Positions 6,482-11,954 of a stretch of 11,954 bases of DNA are shown here, piece by piece (positions within the stretch are counted from its first letter, which is position 1; each line of letters starts with the position of its first letter). The DNA is taken from positions 1 to 11,954 of the forward strand of contig DAOVVI010000014.1 of the NCBI GenBank assembly GCA_030637245.1, in the 5' to 3' direction. The position numbers were made by a program, and so were the translations under genes. The DNA comes from Cyclobacteriaceae bacterium (GTDB taxonomy: Bacteria; Bacteroidota; Bacteroidia; Cytophagales; Cyclobacteriaceae). The notes beneath the pieces were generated by a model. That model saw nothing but the letters and a program-made list of their open reading frames with translations. It was not told the DNA's origin and did no database searches.

Positions 6482-6853
6482 ATGAAATTTTACTTAGCTA
6501 CCTTTTTTTTATTAATTTTCATTCAAACGTCTTATGGTCAGGACAATTCAATTGATGGCAATAAAAGCGAATTACCAAAACTAAAGAAAGAAAGCCTTCA
6601 AATAGAAACAGACGTTGAATTATATCCAAATCCGACAATTGATTATTTGAACATTAAATTAAAAAATTCCCAGTTGAAGGATGTTCAATTTGAGATATAT
6701 AATATTATCGGCAATAAACTTAAGTTTGAACTAGATGTTGTGAATTCCGATACCTATAAAATCAATGTCAAGGAATTTCATTCCGGGTATTATCTTTTAA
6801 TTATAAAAGATCCAATTTCACGCTACAACAAAGCATTCAAGTTCCGTAAGTAA
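6482..6853 (+). CDS. Minimal T9SS sorting-domain protein (signal peptide plus type A C-terminal domain)
   Basis: This 123-residue protein has a clear signal peptide (about 1-19, hydrophobic core FFLLIFI, cleavage near SYG/Q). A short charged linker (about 20-43) follows, and then an almost complete type IX secretion C-terminal sorting domain (44-123): ELYPNPTIDYLNIKL with YPNP at 48-51, FEIYNIIGNKL (70-80), the SGYYLLII strand (101-108) and the basic end KAFKFRK. In known T9SS proteins this domain directs a large cargo through the outer membrane and is then removed or anchored. Here there is no room for a cargo domain. The ATG at 6482 is preceded by an ATGGGATAATG sequence whose first ATG stops at once. 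The gene converges on asnS with a 20-base gap. It may be a stand-alone surface miniprotein or the remnant of a longer one; the frame itself is intact. Confidence 0.85.
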   Translation: MKFYLATFFLLIFIQTSYGQDNSIDGNKSELPKLKKESLQIETDVELYPNPTIDYLNIKLKNSQLKDVQFEIYNIIGNKLKFELDVVNSDTYKINVKEFHSGYYLLIIKDPISRYNKAFKFRK

Positions 6854-6873
6854 TATCACTTCTTCCTGATAGA

Positions 6874-8319
6874 TTAAAATTCAGCGCTTCCCGGCGTCCT
6901 TGGAAATGGAATAACATCTCTGATATTTTTCATTCCTGTCACAAAAATCATCCATCTTTCAAAACCCAATCCAAATCCACTGTGAGGAGCTGTGCCAAAT
7001 TTTCTGGTTTCCAAATACCACCACATGCTTTCCTCAGGAATATCCATTTCATCAATCCGAGTTTTTAAAACATTATAACGCTCTTCTCTTTGGGACCCTC
7101 CAACGATTTCTCCAATCCCAGGAAATAAAATATCCATGGCTCTTACGGTCTTTCCATCATCATTTTGTCGCATATAAAATGCTTTAATGTTTTTGGGATA
7201 ATTATACAATACTACAGGCTTTTTAAAGTGCTTTTCAACTAAAAAACGCTCATGCTCTGATTGTAGGTCTATTCCCCACTCATTGATCAAGTATTTGAAT
7301 CGTTTCCTTTTGTTCGGTTTGGAATTTTTCAAAATATCGATGGCCTCTGTATATGAAACCTGCTCAAAATCATTGTCAACCACAAATTGCAATCTTTCAA
7401 TTAGCGAAAGCTCGCTTCGTTCTTCCTGCTTCAGATTCTTTTCTTCATCAAGAAGTCTAGTATTCAGGAAATCCAAATCTTCCATGCAGTGTTCCATTGC
7501 ATACTTAGCTAAATACTTCAAAAATTCCTCTGCCAGGTCCATATTGTCATTCAAATCATAGAAGGCCATTTCGGGTTCTATCATCCAAAATTCCGCGAGA
7601 TGCCGGGATGTATTAGAGTTTTCGGCTCTAAATGTCGGGCCAAAGGTATATATGTCTGAAAGTGCGAGAGCCGCTAACTCTCCTTCAAGTTGACCGGAAA
7701 CTGTTAAATTCGTTTCGTGACCAAAAAAATCTCTTGAAAAATCCACTTTCCCTTCTTCTGTTTTTGGAGGATTTTCAGAATCAAGAGTAGTAACCCTGAA
7801 CATTTCTCCGGCGCCTTCAGCATCAGAACCTGTAATAATGGGGGTATGCAGGTTATAAAATCCTTTTTCATTAAAAAATTTATGTACAGCAAAAATCATT
7901 GCATGTCTCACCCTGAATATGGCTCCAAAAGTATTTGTCCTAGGTCTTAAATGAGCTATTTCTCTCAGAAACTCCAAGGAATGCTTTTTAGGTTGCAAAG
8001 GATATTCCTCCGCGCTAGCTTCGCCGAGAACCACCAATTCAGAAACCAATAAATCCACTGATTGCCCTTTCCCTTGCGATTCAACTATTTCGCCTGTTAC
8101 TGAAATACATGCTCCCGTTGTTACCAACTTTATAAGTGTTTCATCAACTTTTTCCAGATCGGCAACAGCCTGAATATTATGTATGGTGGAGCCATCATTT
8201 ATGGCAATAAAAGCTATATTCTTGTTCCCTCTTTTTGTTCTTACCCATCCTTTCACGTTTGTTTCTGCCCCAAACTTAGGGTTCAATAACAAATCTTTTA
8301 TTTTTGCTCGCTTAGCCAT
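6874..8319 (-). CDS. asnS: Asparaginyl-tRNA synthetase (class IIb)
   Basis: This enzyme attaches asparagine to tRNA-Asn in the cytoplasm. From the ATG at 8319 it has 481 residues, close to the usual 465-480. The N-terminal OB-fold anticodon-binding domain (about 18-105) includes [17 protein letters not shown]. The class II catalytic domain follows: HLRPRTN (123-129), [17 protein letters not shown] (164-180), motif 2 [21 protein letters not shown] (230-250, Arg 231), and motif 3 [14 protein letters not shown] (450-463, Arg 455) with the terminal IPFPRTP. The SRHLAEF sequence and overall layout fit AsnRS better than AspRS. An in-frame GTG two codons upstream (8325) is possible, but the ATG is preferred. 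It diverges from rpoN across 173 bases. Confidence 0.96.
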   Translation of the reverse strand: MAKRAKIKDLLLNPKFGAETNVKGWVRTKRGNKNIAFIAINDGSTIHNIQAVADLEKVDETLIKLVTTGACISVTGEIVESQGKGQSVDLLVSELVVLGEASAEEYPLQPKKHSLEFLREIAHLRPRTNTFGAIFRVRHAMIFAVHKFFNEKGFYNLHTPIITGSDAEGAGEMFRVTTLDSENPPKTEEGKVDFSRDFFGHETNLTVSGQLEGELAALALSDIYTFGPTFRAENSNTSRHLAEFWMIEPEMAFYDLNDNMDLAEEFLKYLAKYAMEHCMEDLDFLNTRLLDEEKNLKQEERSELSLIERLQFVVDNDFEQVSYTEAIDILKNSKPNKRKRFKYLINEWGIDLQSEHERFLVEKHFKKPVVLYNYPKNIKAFYMRQNDDGKTVRAMDILFPGIGEIVGGSQREERYNVLKTRIDEMDIPEESMWWYLETRKFGTAPHSGFGLGFERWMIFVTGMKNIRDVIPFPRTPGSAEF

Positions 8320-8356
8320 TTTCACTCAGATAATTTTAGAAATCTAAAAAGAAGCG

Positions 8357-8364
8357 CAAATTTA
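8357..8364 (-). promoter_or_regulatory. -7 element TAAATTTG of asnS
   Basis: On the minus strand TAAATTTG followed by CGC is a perfect TAnnTTTG match. It gives a leader of about 30 bases to the asnS ATG at 8319. I see no clear -33 TTG. Confidence 0.42.
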
Positions 8365-8429
8365 ATAAAAGAATTGAACCTATACGTTTTATACACGGTT
8401 TATTGAAATGGATTTGACTCACCCAAATC

Positions 8430-8464
8430 TTTGTTTAAAGAATCAAGTAATTGTATTAAATTTG
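8430..8464 (+). promoter_or_regulatory. Promoter of rpoN (TTTG-N23-TAAATTTG)
   Basis: TTTG (8430-8433) and a perfect -7 element TAAATTTG (8457-8464) are separated by 23 bases, at the long end of the range reported for flavobacterial promoters. The predicted leader to the rpoN ATG at 8493 is about 20 bases. This is a housekeeping-type promoter; I see no -24/-12 (TGGC/TGC) sigma-54 promoter upstream. Confidence 0.5.
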
Positions 8465-8492
8465 ATAAAATTATGTTTATGATTAACCCACA

Positions 8493-9938
8493 ATGCAAAA
8501 GCTAGGATTAATTCAATCGTTAAGTCAGAAACTATCTCCACAGCAGATACAGTTCATAAAATTGCTTCAGATTCCAACTGTTGAACTGGATACCAGGGTC
8601 GAGGAGGAATTAGAATCAAACCCTGCCCTGGAGGAGGGGCGTGAAGAACCTGAAGAACAGGCTGAACAGACGGATGAATTTGAAGAAAAAGTTGAGACAA
8701 ACGAAGAAGATATAAGTTTTGAGGATTATCTTCAAGACGATTACAGTGGTTATAAAATGCAAGGTGATGGTAGAAATCCAGACGAGGAGGACAGAGAAAT
8801 ACCAATAACCACCTCTTCCACACTCAACGATCAGCTCATTACACAGCTTAATTTCCTGGGCTTGGATGAACGACAAGAAAAAATCGGTGAACAACTCATT
8901 GGCAGCATTGAAAATGATGGTTACATAAGAAGAGAATTGGAAGCCATAATCAATGATCTGGCTTTTAGTATGAATATTGAGACCGATATTGATGAAATAG
9001 AGGAAATATTAAGGAAAATCCAATCTTTCGATCCTCCGGGAATTGCCGCCAGAAATCTTCAGGAATGTTTGTTGCTACAACTTGAGAGAAAAATAGATCA
9101 TTCTCCAGAAGCAGAATTAGCGATAGAAATAATCGAAAATTGTTTTACTGACTTTACAAAAAAGCACTTTGATAAGATCATTAAGAAACTCAATTTAACT
9201 GATGAAGAAGAGTTAAAGGCAACTATAAATCTCATTACAAAACTCAACCCAAAACCAGGCGGATCTTCCGGAGAATTGGTAAAAACCCAATACTTAATCC
9301 CTGATTTTCTGCTCGCAAATAATAATGGGAAATTAGAACTTACACTCAATTCCAGGAACGCGCCCGAATTAAAAATATCAAGATCCTACTCAGAAATGAT
9401 GGATACCTATGATAAATCGAAGAAAAAAGATAAAAAACTGCGGGAAACGGCCACTTTTGTGAAGCAAAAACTGGATGCAGCAAAATGGTTTATAGATGCA
9501 ATAAAGCAAAGGCAGCAGACTTTGCTAAATACAATGCGTTCAATTATCAATTTCCAATATAATTTCTTTTTTACCGGTGATGAAAGCAAACTTCGACCGA
9601 TGATACTGAAGGATATTGCCAATCAAATAAACATGGATATTTCAACAGTTTCAAGGGTTGCAAACAGCAAATCCATCCAAACTGAATTTGGCATTTATCC
9701 GTTGAAATATTTCTTTTCCGAAGGTATAACTACCGAATCCGGCGAAGATGTAAGTAGCCGGGAGGTAAAACATCACCTTAAAGAATTAATTAACAAAGAA
9801 GATAAGAAAAAACCTCTTTCAGATGATAAATTAGAAAAGTTACTAAACCAAAAAGGATACAATATAGCCCGTAGAACCGTTGCAAAATACAGGGAACAAC
9901 TTAATATACCAGTTGCAAGACTAAGAAAAGAATTATAG
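8493..9938 (+). CDS. rpoN: RNA polymerase sigma-54 factor RpoN
   Basis: This is the alternative sigma factor that recognises -24/-12 promoters and needs an AAA+ activator. The protein has 481 residues. Region I (about 3-50) is Gln/Leu-rich: QKLGLIQSLSQKLSPQQIQF, then IPTVELDTRVEEELESNPALEE. Region II (about 50-105) is very acidic, with many Glu and Asp. The core-binding domain spans about 110-300 (FDPPGIAARNLQECLLLQL is typical). A helix-turn-helix (about 370-395, LKDIANQINMDISTVSRVAN) precedes the RpoN box ARRTVAKYRE at 459-468, which reads the -24 element. All regions are intact. No activator gene is in the window. The TAG stop at 9936-9938 shares its G with the GTG start of the downstream membrane-protein gene, so the two are probably co-transcribed and translationally coupled. 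Confidence 0.97.
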   Translation: MQKLGLIQSLSQKLSPQQIQFIKLLQIPTVELDTRVEEELESNPALEEGREEPEEQAEQTDEFEEKVETNEEDISFEDYLQDDYSGYKMQGDGRNPDEEDREIPITTSSTLNDQLITQLNFLGLDERQEKIGEQLIGSIENDGYIRRELEAIINDLAFSMNIETDIDEIEEILRKIQSFDPPGIAARNLQECLLLQLERKIDHSPEAELAIEIIENCFTDFTKKHFDKIIKKLNLTDEEELKATINLITKLNPKPGGSSGELVKTQYLIPDFLLANNNGKLELTLNSRNAPELKISRSYSEMMDTYDKSKKKDKKLRETATFVKQKLDAAKWFIDAIKQRQQTLLNTMRSIINFQYNFFFTGDESKLRPMILKDIANQINMDISTVSRVANSKSIQTEFGIYPLKYFFSEGITTESGEDVSSREVKHHLKELINKEDKKKPLSDDKLEKLLNQKGYNIARRTVAKYREQLNIPVARLRKEL

Positions 9939-10558
9939 TGAGAGATAGATTTGCATACATCATATCATTGGTATTCCATCCTTTATTAATGCCTTCATAT
10001 TTATTTTTGTTTATCATACTCTTTGCCTCATCAATGATGCAACCGCTACAAAAAGAATCATTATTGCAGGTATTATCAATTATATTCATTGTAACCTTCA
10101 TTATTCCGGTAATAAGTATCGGTACGTTGCGGCTTTCCAATTTTATTACCGACCTTAACCTGGTTGATAAAAAACAACGGATTACTCCATTTCTTTTTGT
10201 GACTTGTTTTTATGGAATCTCTGCATATTTGTTTTATGCAAAATTGAGTATCAATAACATGATTTTTTTAGTTTTTTCAACAACTGCAGTTTTACTTTTT
10301 ATTTTAACTATAGTTACGATTTTTTGGAAAATTAGTGCTCATGGAGCAGGAATAGGCGGTACAATCGGATTTATATTGGCCTTAGGCATGGCTTATCCAA
10401 TTCATCACTTCGCCATTGTGCTGGCAATATTACTTATAATTGCCGGCCTCATAGTACATTCAAGACTTTCGCTCAACACTCATTCACCATTGCAAGTATA
10501 TGCCGGGGTTCTTTTAGGAGCTGTCTTTTGCTTTTGTTCGTTTATATTTTTTCTTTAG
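9938..10558 (+). CDS. PAP2-superfamily-like integral membrane protein with degenerate third motif
   Basis: This 206-residue, very hydrophobic protein has about six membrane segments (roughly 8-31, 43-62, 84-101, 108-130, 140-171 as one or two segments, and 186-205). It shows a modified PAP2 phosphatase signature. Motif 1 is KKQRITPF (78-85). Motif 2 is KISAHGAG (131-138) with S133 and H135 in place of PSGH. Motif 3 is SRLSLNTH (175-182), and the following acidic position (Asp in the classical motif) is Q186 in SPLQVYAG. The Arg and both His residues are present, so lipid- or pyrophosphate-type phosphatase activity is possible but not assured. The GTG start at 9938 is chosen because it overlaps the rpoN stop as TAGTG, and the next in-frame ATG (codon 18) would cut the first membrane segment. 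It converges on the beta-barrel gene with interlocking stop codons. Confidence 0.72.
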   Translation: MRDRFAYIISLVFHPLLMPSYLFLFIILFASSMMQPLQKESLLQVLSIIFIVTFIIPVISIGTLRLSNFITDLNLVDKKQRITPFLFVTCFYGISAYLFYAKLSINNMIFLVFSTTAVLLFILTIVTIFWKISAHGAGIGGTIGFILALGMAYPIHHFAIVLAILLIIAGLIVHSRLSLNTHSPLQVYAGVLLGAVFCFCSFIFFL

Positions 10559-11343
10559 AAAAGCGAATAGGATATTCCGAAAGTCATCGGATACATCGTA
10601 GTACCCAGCGGGCCTTTATCTTTTTTGAATAAGTCTGATATGCTGTAATAATAATAAGCGCTGAATCCACCAAATCCAATTTTAGCGAACGCTCCGTAAC
10701 GGATCGTACTCAATTCAAATTTTTCCTTTTGCTTTGTTTTTTTTGCTTCTCCATCTTCAGTGTATTTCACCTTAGTTTTGCTGTCGAATAAAAAACCAAC
10801 TTTACCACCCAGCGTTACTTTAAGTGATCTTTTAGGATCATATTTTCTTGACCTCCAACGGATTTCTATTGGTATATCTACATAATTCGGATTGATTTGA
10901 CTTTTTTTATACGAAGTGCCAATGCCATAAATACTATCTAAAGATACAAATTGAACTTCTTTATTTCCCAGGCTATCAAAACCGTGTCCAAGTGTTAAAT
11001 CCTGTACAAATGCATATTTCTCCGTTCCAATACCAATACCGGGATGAATAGAAAAGGCTGATTCACCAATATTCTTTTCGTAAAGGTAGTAGGCATTGAA
11101 TGTCCTGCTACTTGTAGTATTAAAACCTATTCCGGGAGGATGCTCCTGCACCCAGTTAAAGCCGAATTCGATCATCAAATCGCCAGGAATATCAGGGCGT
11201 CCTGCTTTCTCCTGAATAAGTTTGCTGGTTCGGTTTGCTTTGTTATTTTTTGGGGTAGCTTCCTGTCCAAAGGCCATGATGGAAGAAAAAACAAATGCTA
11301 AAATTAAAACTGAATATTTTATCCTTTTTTTATATGCAATCAT
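10555..11343 (-). CDS. Outer-membrane beta-barrel protein (OMP_b-brl_2/PorT-like)
   Basis: This 262-residue exported protein has a signal peptide (about 1-26: basic KKRIK, core VLILAFVFSSIMAF, cleavage near AFG/Q). The mature part alternates hydrophobic and polar residues in strands. Barrel-like stretches are LMIEFGFNWV (56-65), FSIHPGIGIGTEKYAF, NYVDIPIEIRWRSRKY, SLKVTLGGKVGFLFDSKTKVKY, IRYGAFAKIGFGGFSAYYYYS, and the terminal strand MTFGISYSLF ending in Phe, as BAM-targeted outer-membrane proteins do. The proline-flanked VDIPIEIR strand is typical of small Bacteroidota barrels often annotated 'PorT family'. True PorT is a T9SS component, but the similarity visible here supports only the fold, not that role. 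The first about 28 mature residues are polar. Its own promoter is at 11363-11395. Confidence 0.77.
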   Translation of the reverse strand: MIAYKKRIKYSVLILAFVFSSIMAFGQEATPKNNKANRTSKLIQEKAGRPDIPGDLMIEFGFNWVQEHPPGIGFNTTSSRTFNAYYLYEKNIGESAFSIHPGIGIGTEKYAFVQDLTLGHGFDSLGNKEVQFVSLDSIYGIGTSYKKSQINPNYVDIPIEIRWRSRKYDPKRSLKVTLGGKVGFLFDSKTKVKYTEDGEAKKTKQKEKFELSTIRYGAFAKIGFGGFSAYYYYSISDLFKKDKGPLGTTMYPMTFGISYSLF

Positions 11344-11362
11344 AAAAAATTTTTTAATGCGG

Positions 11363-11395
11363 CAAAGATAGTATTTTTTACATGACCGTAAACAA
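11363..11395 (-). promoter_or_regulatory. Promoter of the beta-barrel gene (TTG-N22-TATCTTTG)
   Basis: On the minus strand TTG (11395-11393) and TATCTTTG followed by CC (11370-11363) are separated by 22 bases. This is a full match to the Bacteroidota -33/-7 consensus. Transcription would start near 11356, giving a very short leader of about 13 bases before the ATG at 11343. Confidence 0.55.
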
Positions 11396-11425
11396 GAATT
11401 TCTTTTATAACGGTATTTAATTCCC

Positions 11426-11433
11426 TAAATTTG
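11426..11433 (+). promoter_or_regulatory. -7 element TAAATTTG of the tRNA gene
   Basis: TAAATTTG followed by CG is a perfect -7 match, about 36 bases before the mature tRNA 5' end at 11470. No clear -33 TTG is present. Confidence 0.42.
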
Positions 11434-11469
11434 CGACCGTTTAAGAAATTTAACATTTTTTAACATTCG

Positions 11470-11543
11470 GGACCTGTAGCATAACTGGATAGTGCACCTG
11501 ATTACGGATCAGGAGGTTGGGGGTTCGAATCCCTCCAGGTTCA
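11470..11543 (+). tRNA. tRNA-Arg (anticodon ACG)
   Basis: The 74-nt cloverleaf closes fully. The acceptor stem pairs 11470-11476 with 11536-11542 (one G-U pair), with discriminator A at 11543. The D stem is 11479-11482 with 11492-11495. The anticodon stem pairs CCTGA (11497-11501) with TCAGG (11509-11513). The loop TTACGGA carries anticodon ACG at 11504-11506. The variable loop has 5 bases, and the T stem (11519-11523 with 11531-11535) carries the TTCGAAT loop. The 3' CCA is not encoded, since CAT follows the discriminator. A34 is normally deaminated to inosine by TadA in this tRNA, which then reads CGU, CGC and CGA codons. It stands alone, with no second tRNA next to it. Confidence 0.96.
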
Positions 11544-11556
11544 CATAAAAAATTAA

Positions 11557-11597
11557 GGCGTTACATTTATTAATATATGTAACACCTTTTCTGTTTT
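11557..11597 (+). terminator. Intrinsic terminator of tRNA-Arg
   Basis: GGCGTTACAT (11557-11566) pairs with ATGTAACACC (11577-11586) at 9 of 10 positions around a 10-base loop. A T-rich run TTTTCTGTTTT follows directly. It begins 13 bases after the tRNA and is the only transcript end signal in this region. Confidence 0.65.
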
Positions 11598-11954
11598 ATG
11601 CAATTTGGATTCACTTTTTATTTATTCTCCAAAATCTCCTTCCTTTTATATTTATTAATTCTGGTGACGTATCAAGCATGATTTATCCAGTCCAAGCAAG
11701 GTTTCTTTCGCCCCTGACTTCATTAAAAAATTATACAAATAAGCTCTTCTCTACACAATTTTTTCTTTGTCAGGAATAAAATTTCTGAGACTTAACCAAC
11801 ACAGTATGCTTGACACGAATCCGGTGTTACGGCATGTTGAGCCTCCAATTGAATAGACAAACTAGTCATTTCATTTTAATACAGAAATGGCTCCGAAATC
11901 AATGTATTATCTTGTTTTGTTTGCATTCTATAATTTTTTGTAGAAAAATAAGGA
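11598..11954. other. Gene-free stretch after the tRNA to the window end
   Basis: I find no convincing coding frame on either strand. The longest candidates are about 20 codons (for example an ATG at 11888 giving 18 codons) and lack any family resemblance. There is no copy of the tRNA 3' end that would mark an attachment site. The only structure seen is the imperfect inverted repeat at 11668-11817. The last bases (AATAAGGA) could precede a gene beyond the edge. Confidence 0.55.
11668..11817. repeat. Degenerate 150-bp inverted-repeat structure, possibly a MITE-like remnant
   Basis: Three blocks recur in inverted order at matching distances. The outer ends CGTATCAAGCAT (11668-11679) and ATGCTTGACACG (11806-11817) pair at 11 of 12 positions. 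CCTGAC (11713-11718) pairs with GTCAGG (11769-11774). AAAAAATT (11725-11732) pairs with AATTTTTT (11757-11764). The spacers on the two sides are nearly equal (33 and 31 bases between outer and middle blocks, 6 and 4 between middle and inner). The sequence between blocks is poorly conserved, and no exact target-site duplication is visible at the edges. It may be a decayed small non-coding mobile element or a structured RNA; chance cannot be excluded. Confidence 0.35.

Noticed and set aside
8319..8325. GTG start of asnS at 8325.
   Set aside because: It adds only two codons before a good ATG at 8319 and has no ribosome-binding site in its favour.
8554..9622. Minus-strand frames of 71-92 codons opposite rpoN (for example 8554-8823, 8616-8894, 9098-9349).
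   Set aside because: They lie fully antisense to an intact, highly conserved sigma-54 gene and show low-complexity residue patterns typical of shadow frames.
10555..11343. Calling the beta-barrel gene porT, part of the type IX secretion machinery.
   Set aside because: Only general small-barrel features are visible. No specific PorT match can be shown, and no other T9SS core gene is adjacent.
11470..11954. Integration site of a genomic island at the tRNA-Arg 3' end.
   Set aside because: No repeat of the tRNA 3' end, no integrase and no island genes are visible up to the window edge.

Overview
The window comes from a member of the Bacteroidota, most likely a Cytophagales-like lineage. Supporting signs are the low G+C content, the absence of clear Shine-Dalgarno sites, several matches to the Bacteroidota promoter element TAnnTTTG, a type IX secretion sorting domain, an outer-membrane beta-barrel of the OMP_b-brl_2/PorT-like kind, and a Bacteroidota-style stand-alone HsdR-N nuclease domain. 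No phage, insertion sequence with a transposase, or CRISPR array is visible. This is mostly conserved chromosomal gene content.

Layout from left to right. Bases 1-403 hold the 3' end of a stand-alone HsdR N-terminal-like nuclease-fold gene. Bases 450-4606 (minus strand) hold a tight five-gene operon, read as mce, mmdA, an OadG-like subunit gene, a biotin carrier gene and the oadB/mmdB gene. These encode methylmalonyl-CoA epimerase plus all core subunits of a biotin-dependent, Na+-translocating methylmalonyl-CoA decarboxylase. Bases 4607-4999 are a 393-bp divergent regulatory region. It contains a 17-bp FNR-box-like palindrome just upstream of a Crp/Fnr regulator gene (5000-5680). The regulator's stop codon interlocks with that of a convergent TIGR04282/DUF2064 glycosyltransferase-like gene (5677-6279). 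The start of that gene is reassigned here because a promoter and a perfect inverted repeat lie inside its longer open frame. Next come a 123-residue protein made only of a signal peptide and a T9SS sorting domain (6482-6853), asnS (minus strand, 6874-8319), and a divergent rpoN gene (sigma-54, 8493-9938). The rpoN gene shares one base (TAGTG) with a PAP2-superfamily membrane protein gene (9938-10558). That gene again interlocks stop codons with a convergent outer-membrane beta-barrel gene (10555-11343). The right end holds tRNA-Arg(ACG) (11470-11543), its terminator, and about 360 bp without genes that contain a degenerate 150-bp inverted-repeat structure.

How the genes work together. The five-gene operon is a single pathway module: the epimerase interconverts the two methylmalonyl-CoA epimers, and the membrane complex couples (S)-methylmalonyl-CoA/propionyl-CoA interconversion to Na+ movement. 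The adjacent divergent Crp/Fnr regulator is a plausible controller of itself and possibly of this operon, but this is inference. The remaining genes are a mix of housekeeping (asnS, tRNA-Arg, rpoN) and envelope functions (sorting-domain protein, PAP2 membrane protein, beta-barrel). I see no wholly new multi-gene system. The best leads are the orphan sorting-domain miniprotein, the two regulatory palindromes, the rpoN-coupled degenerate PAP2 protein and the palindromic element behind the tRNA.
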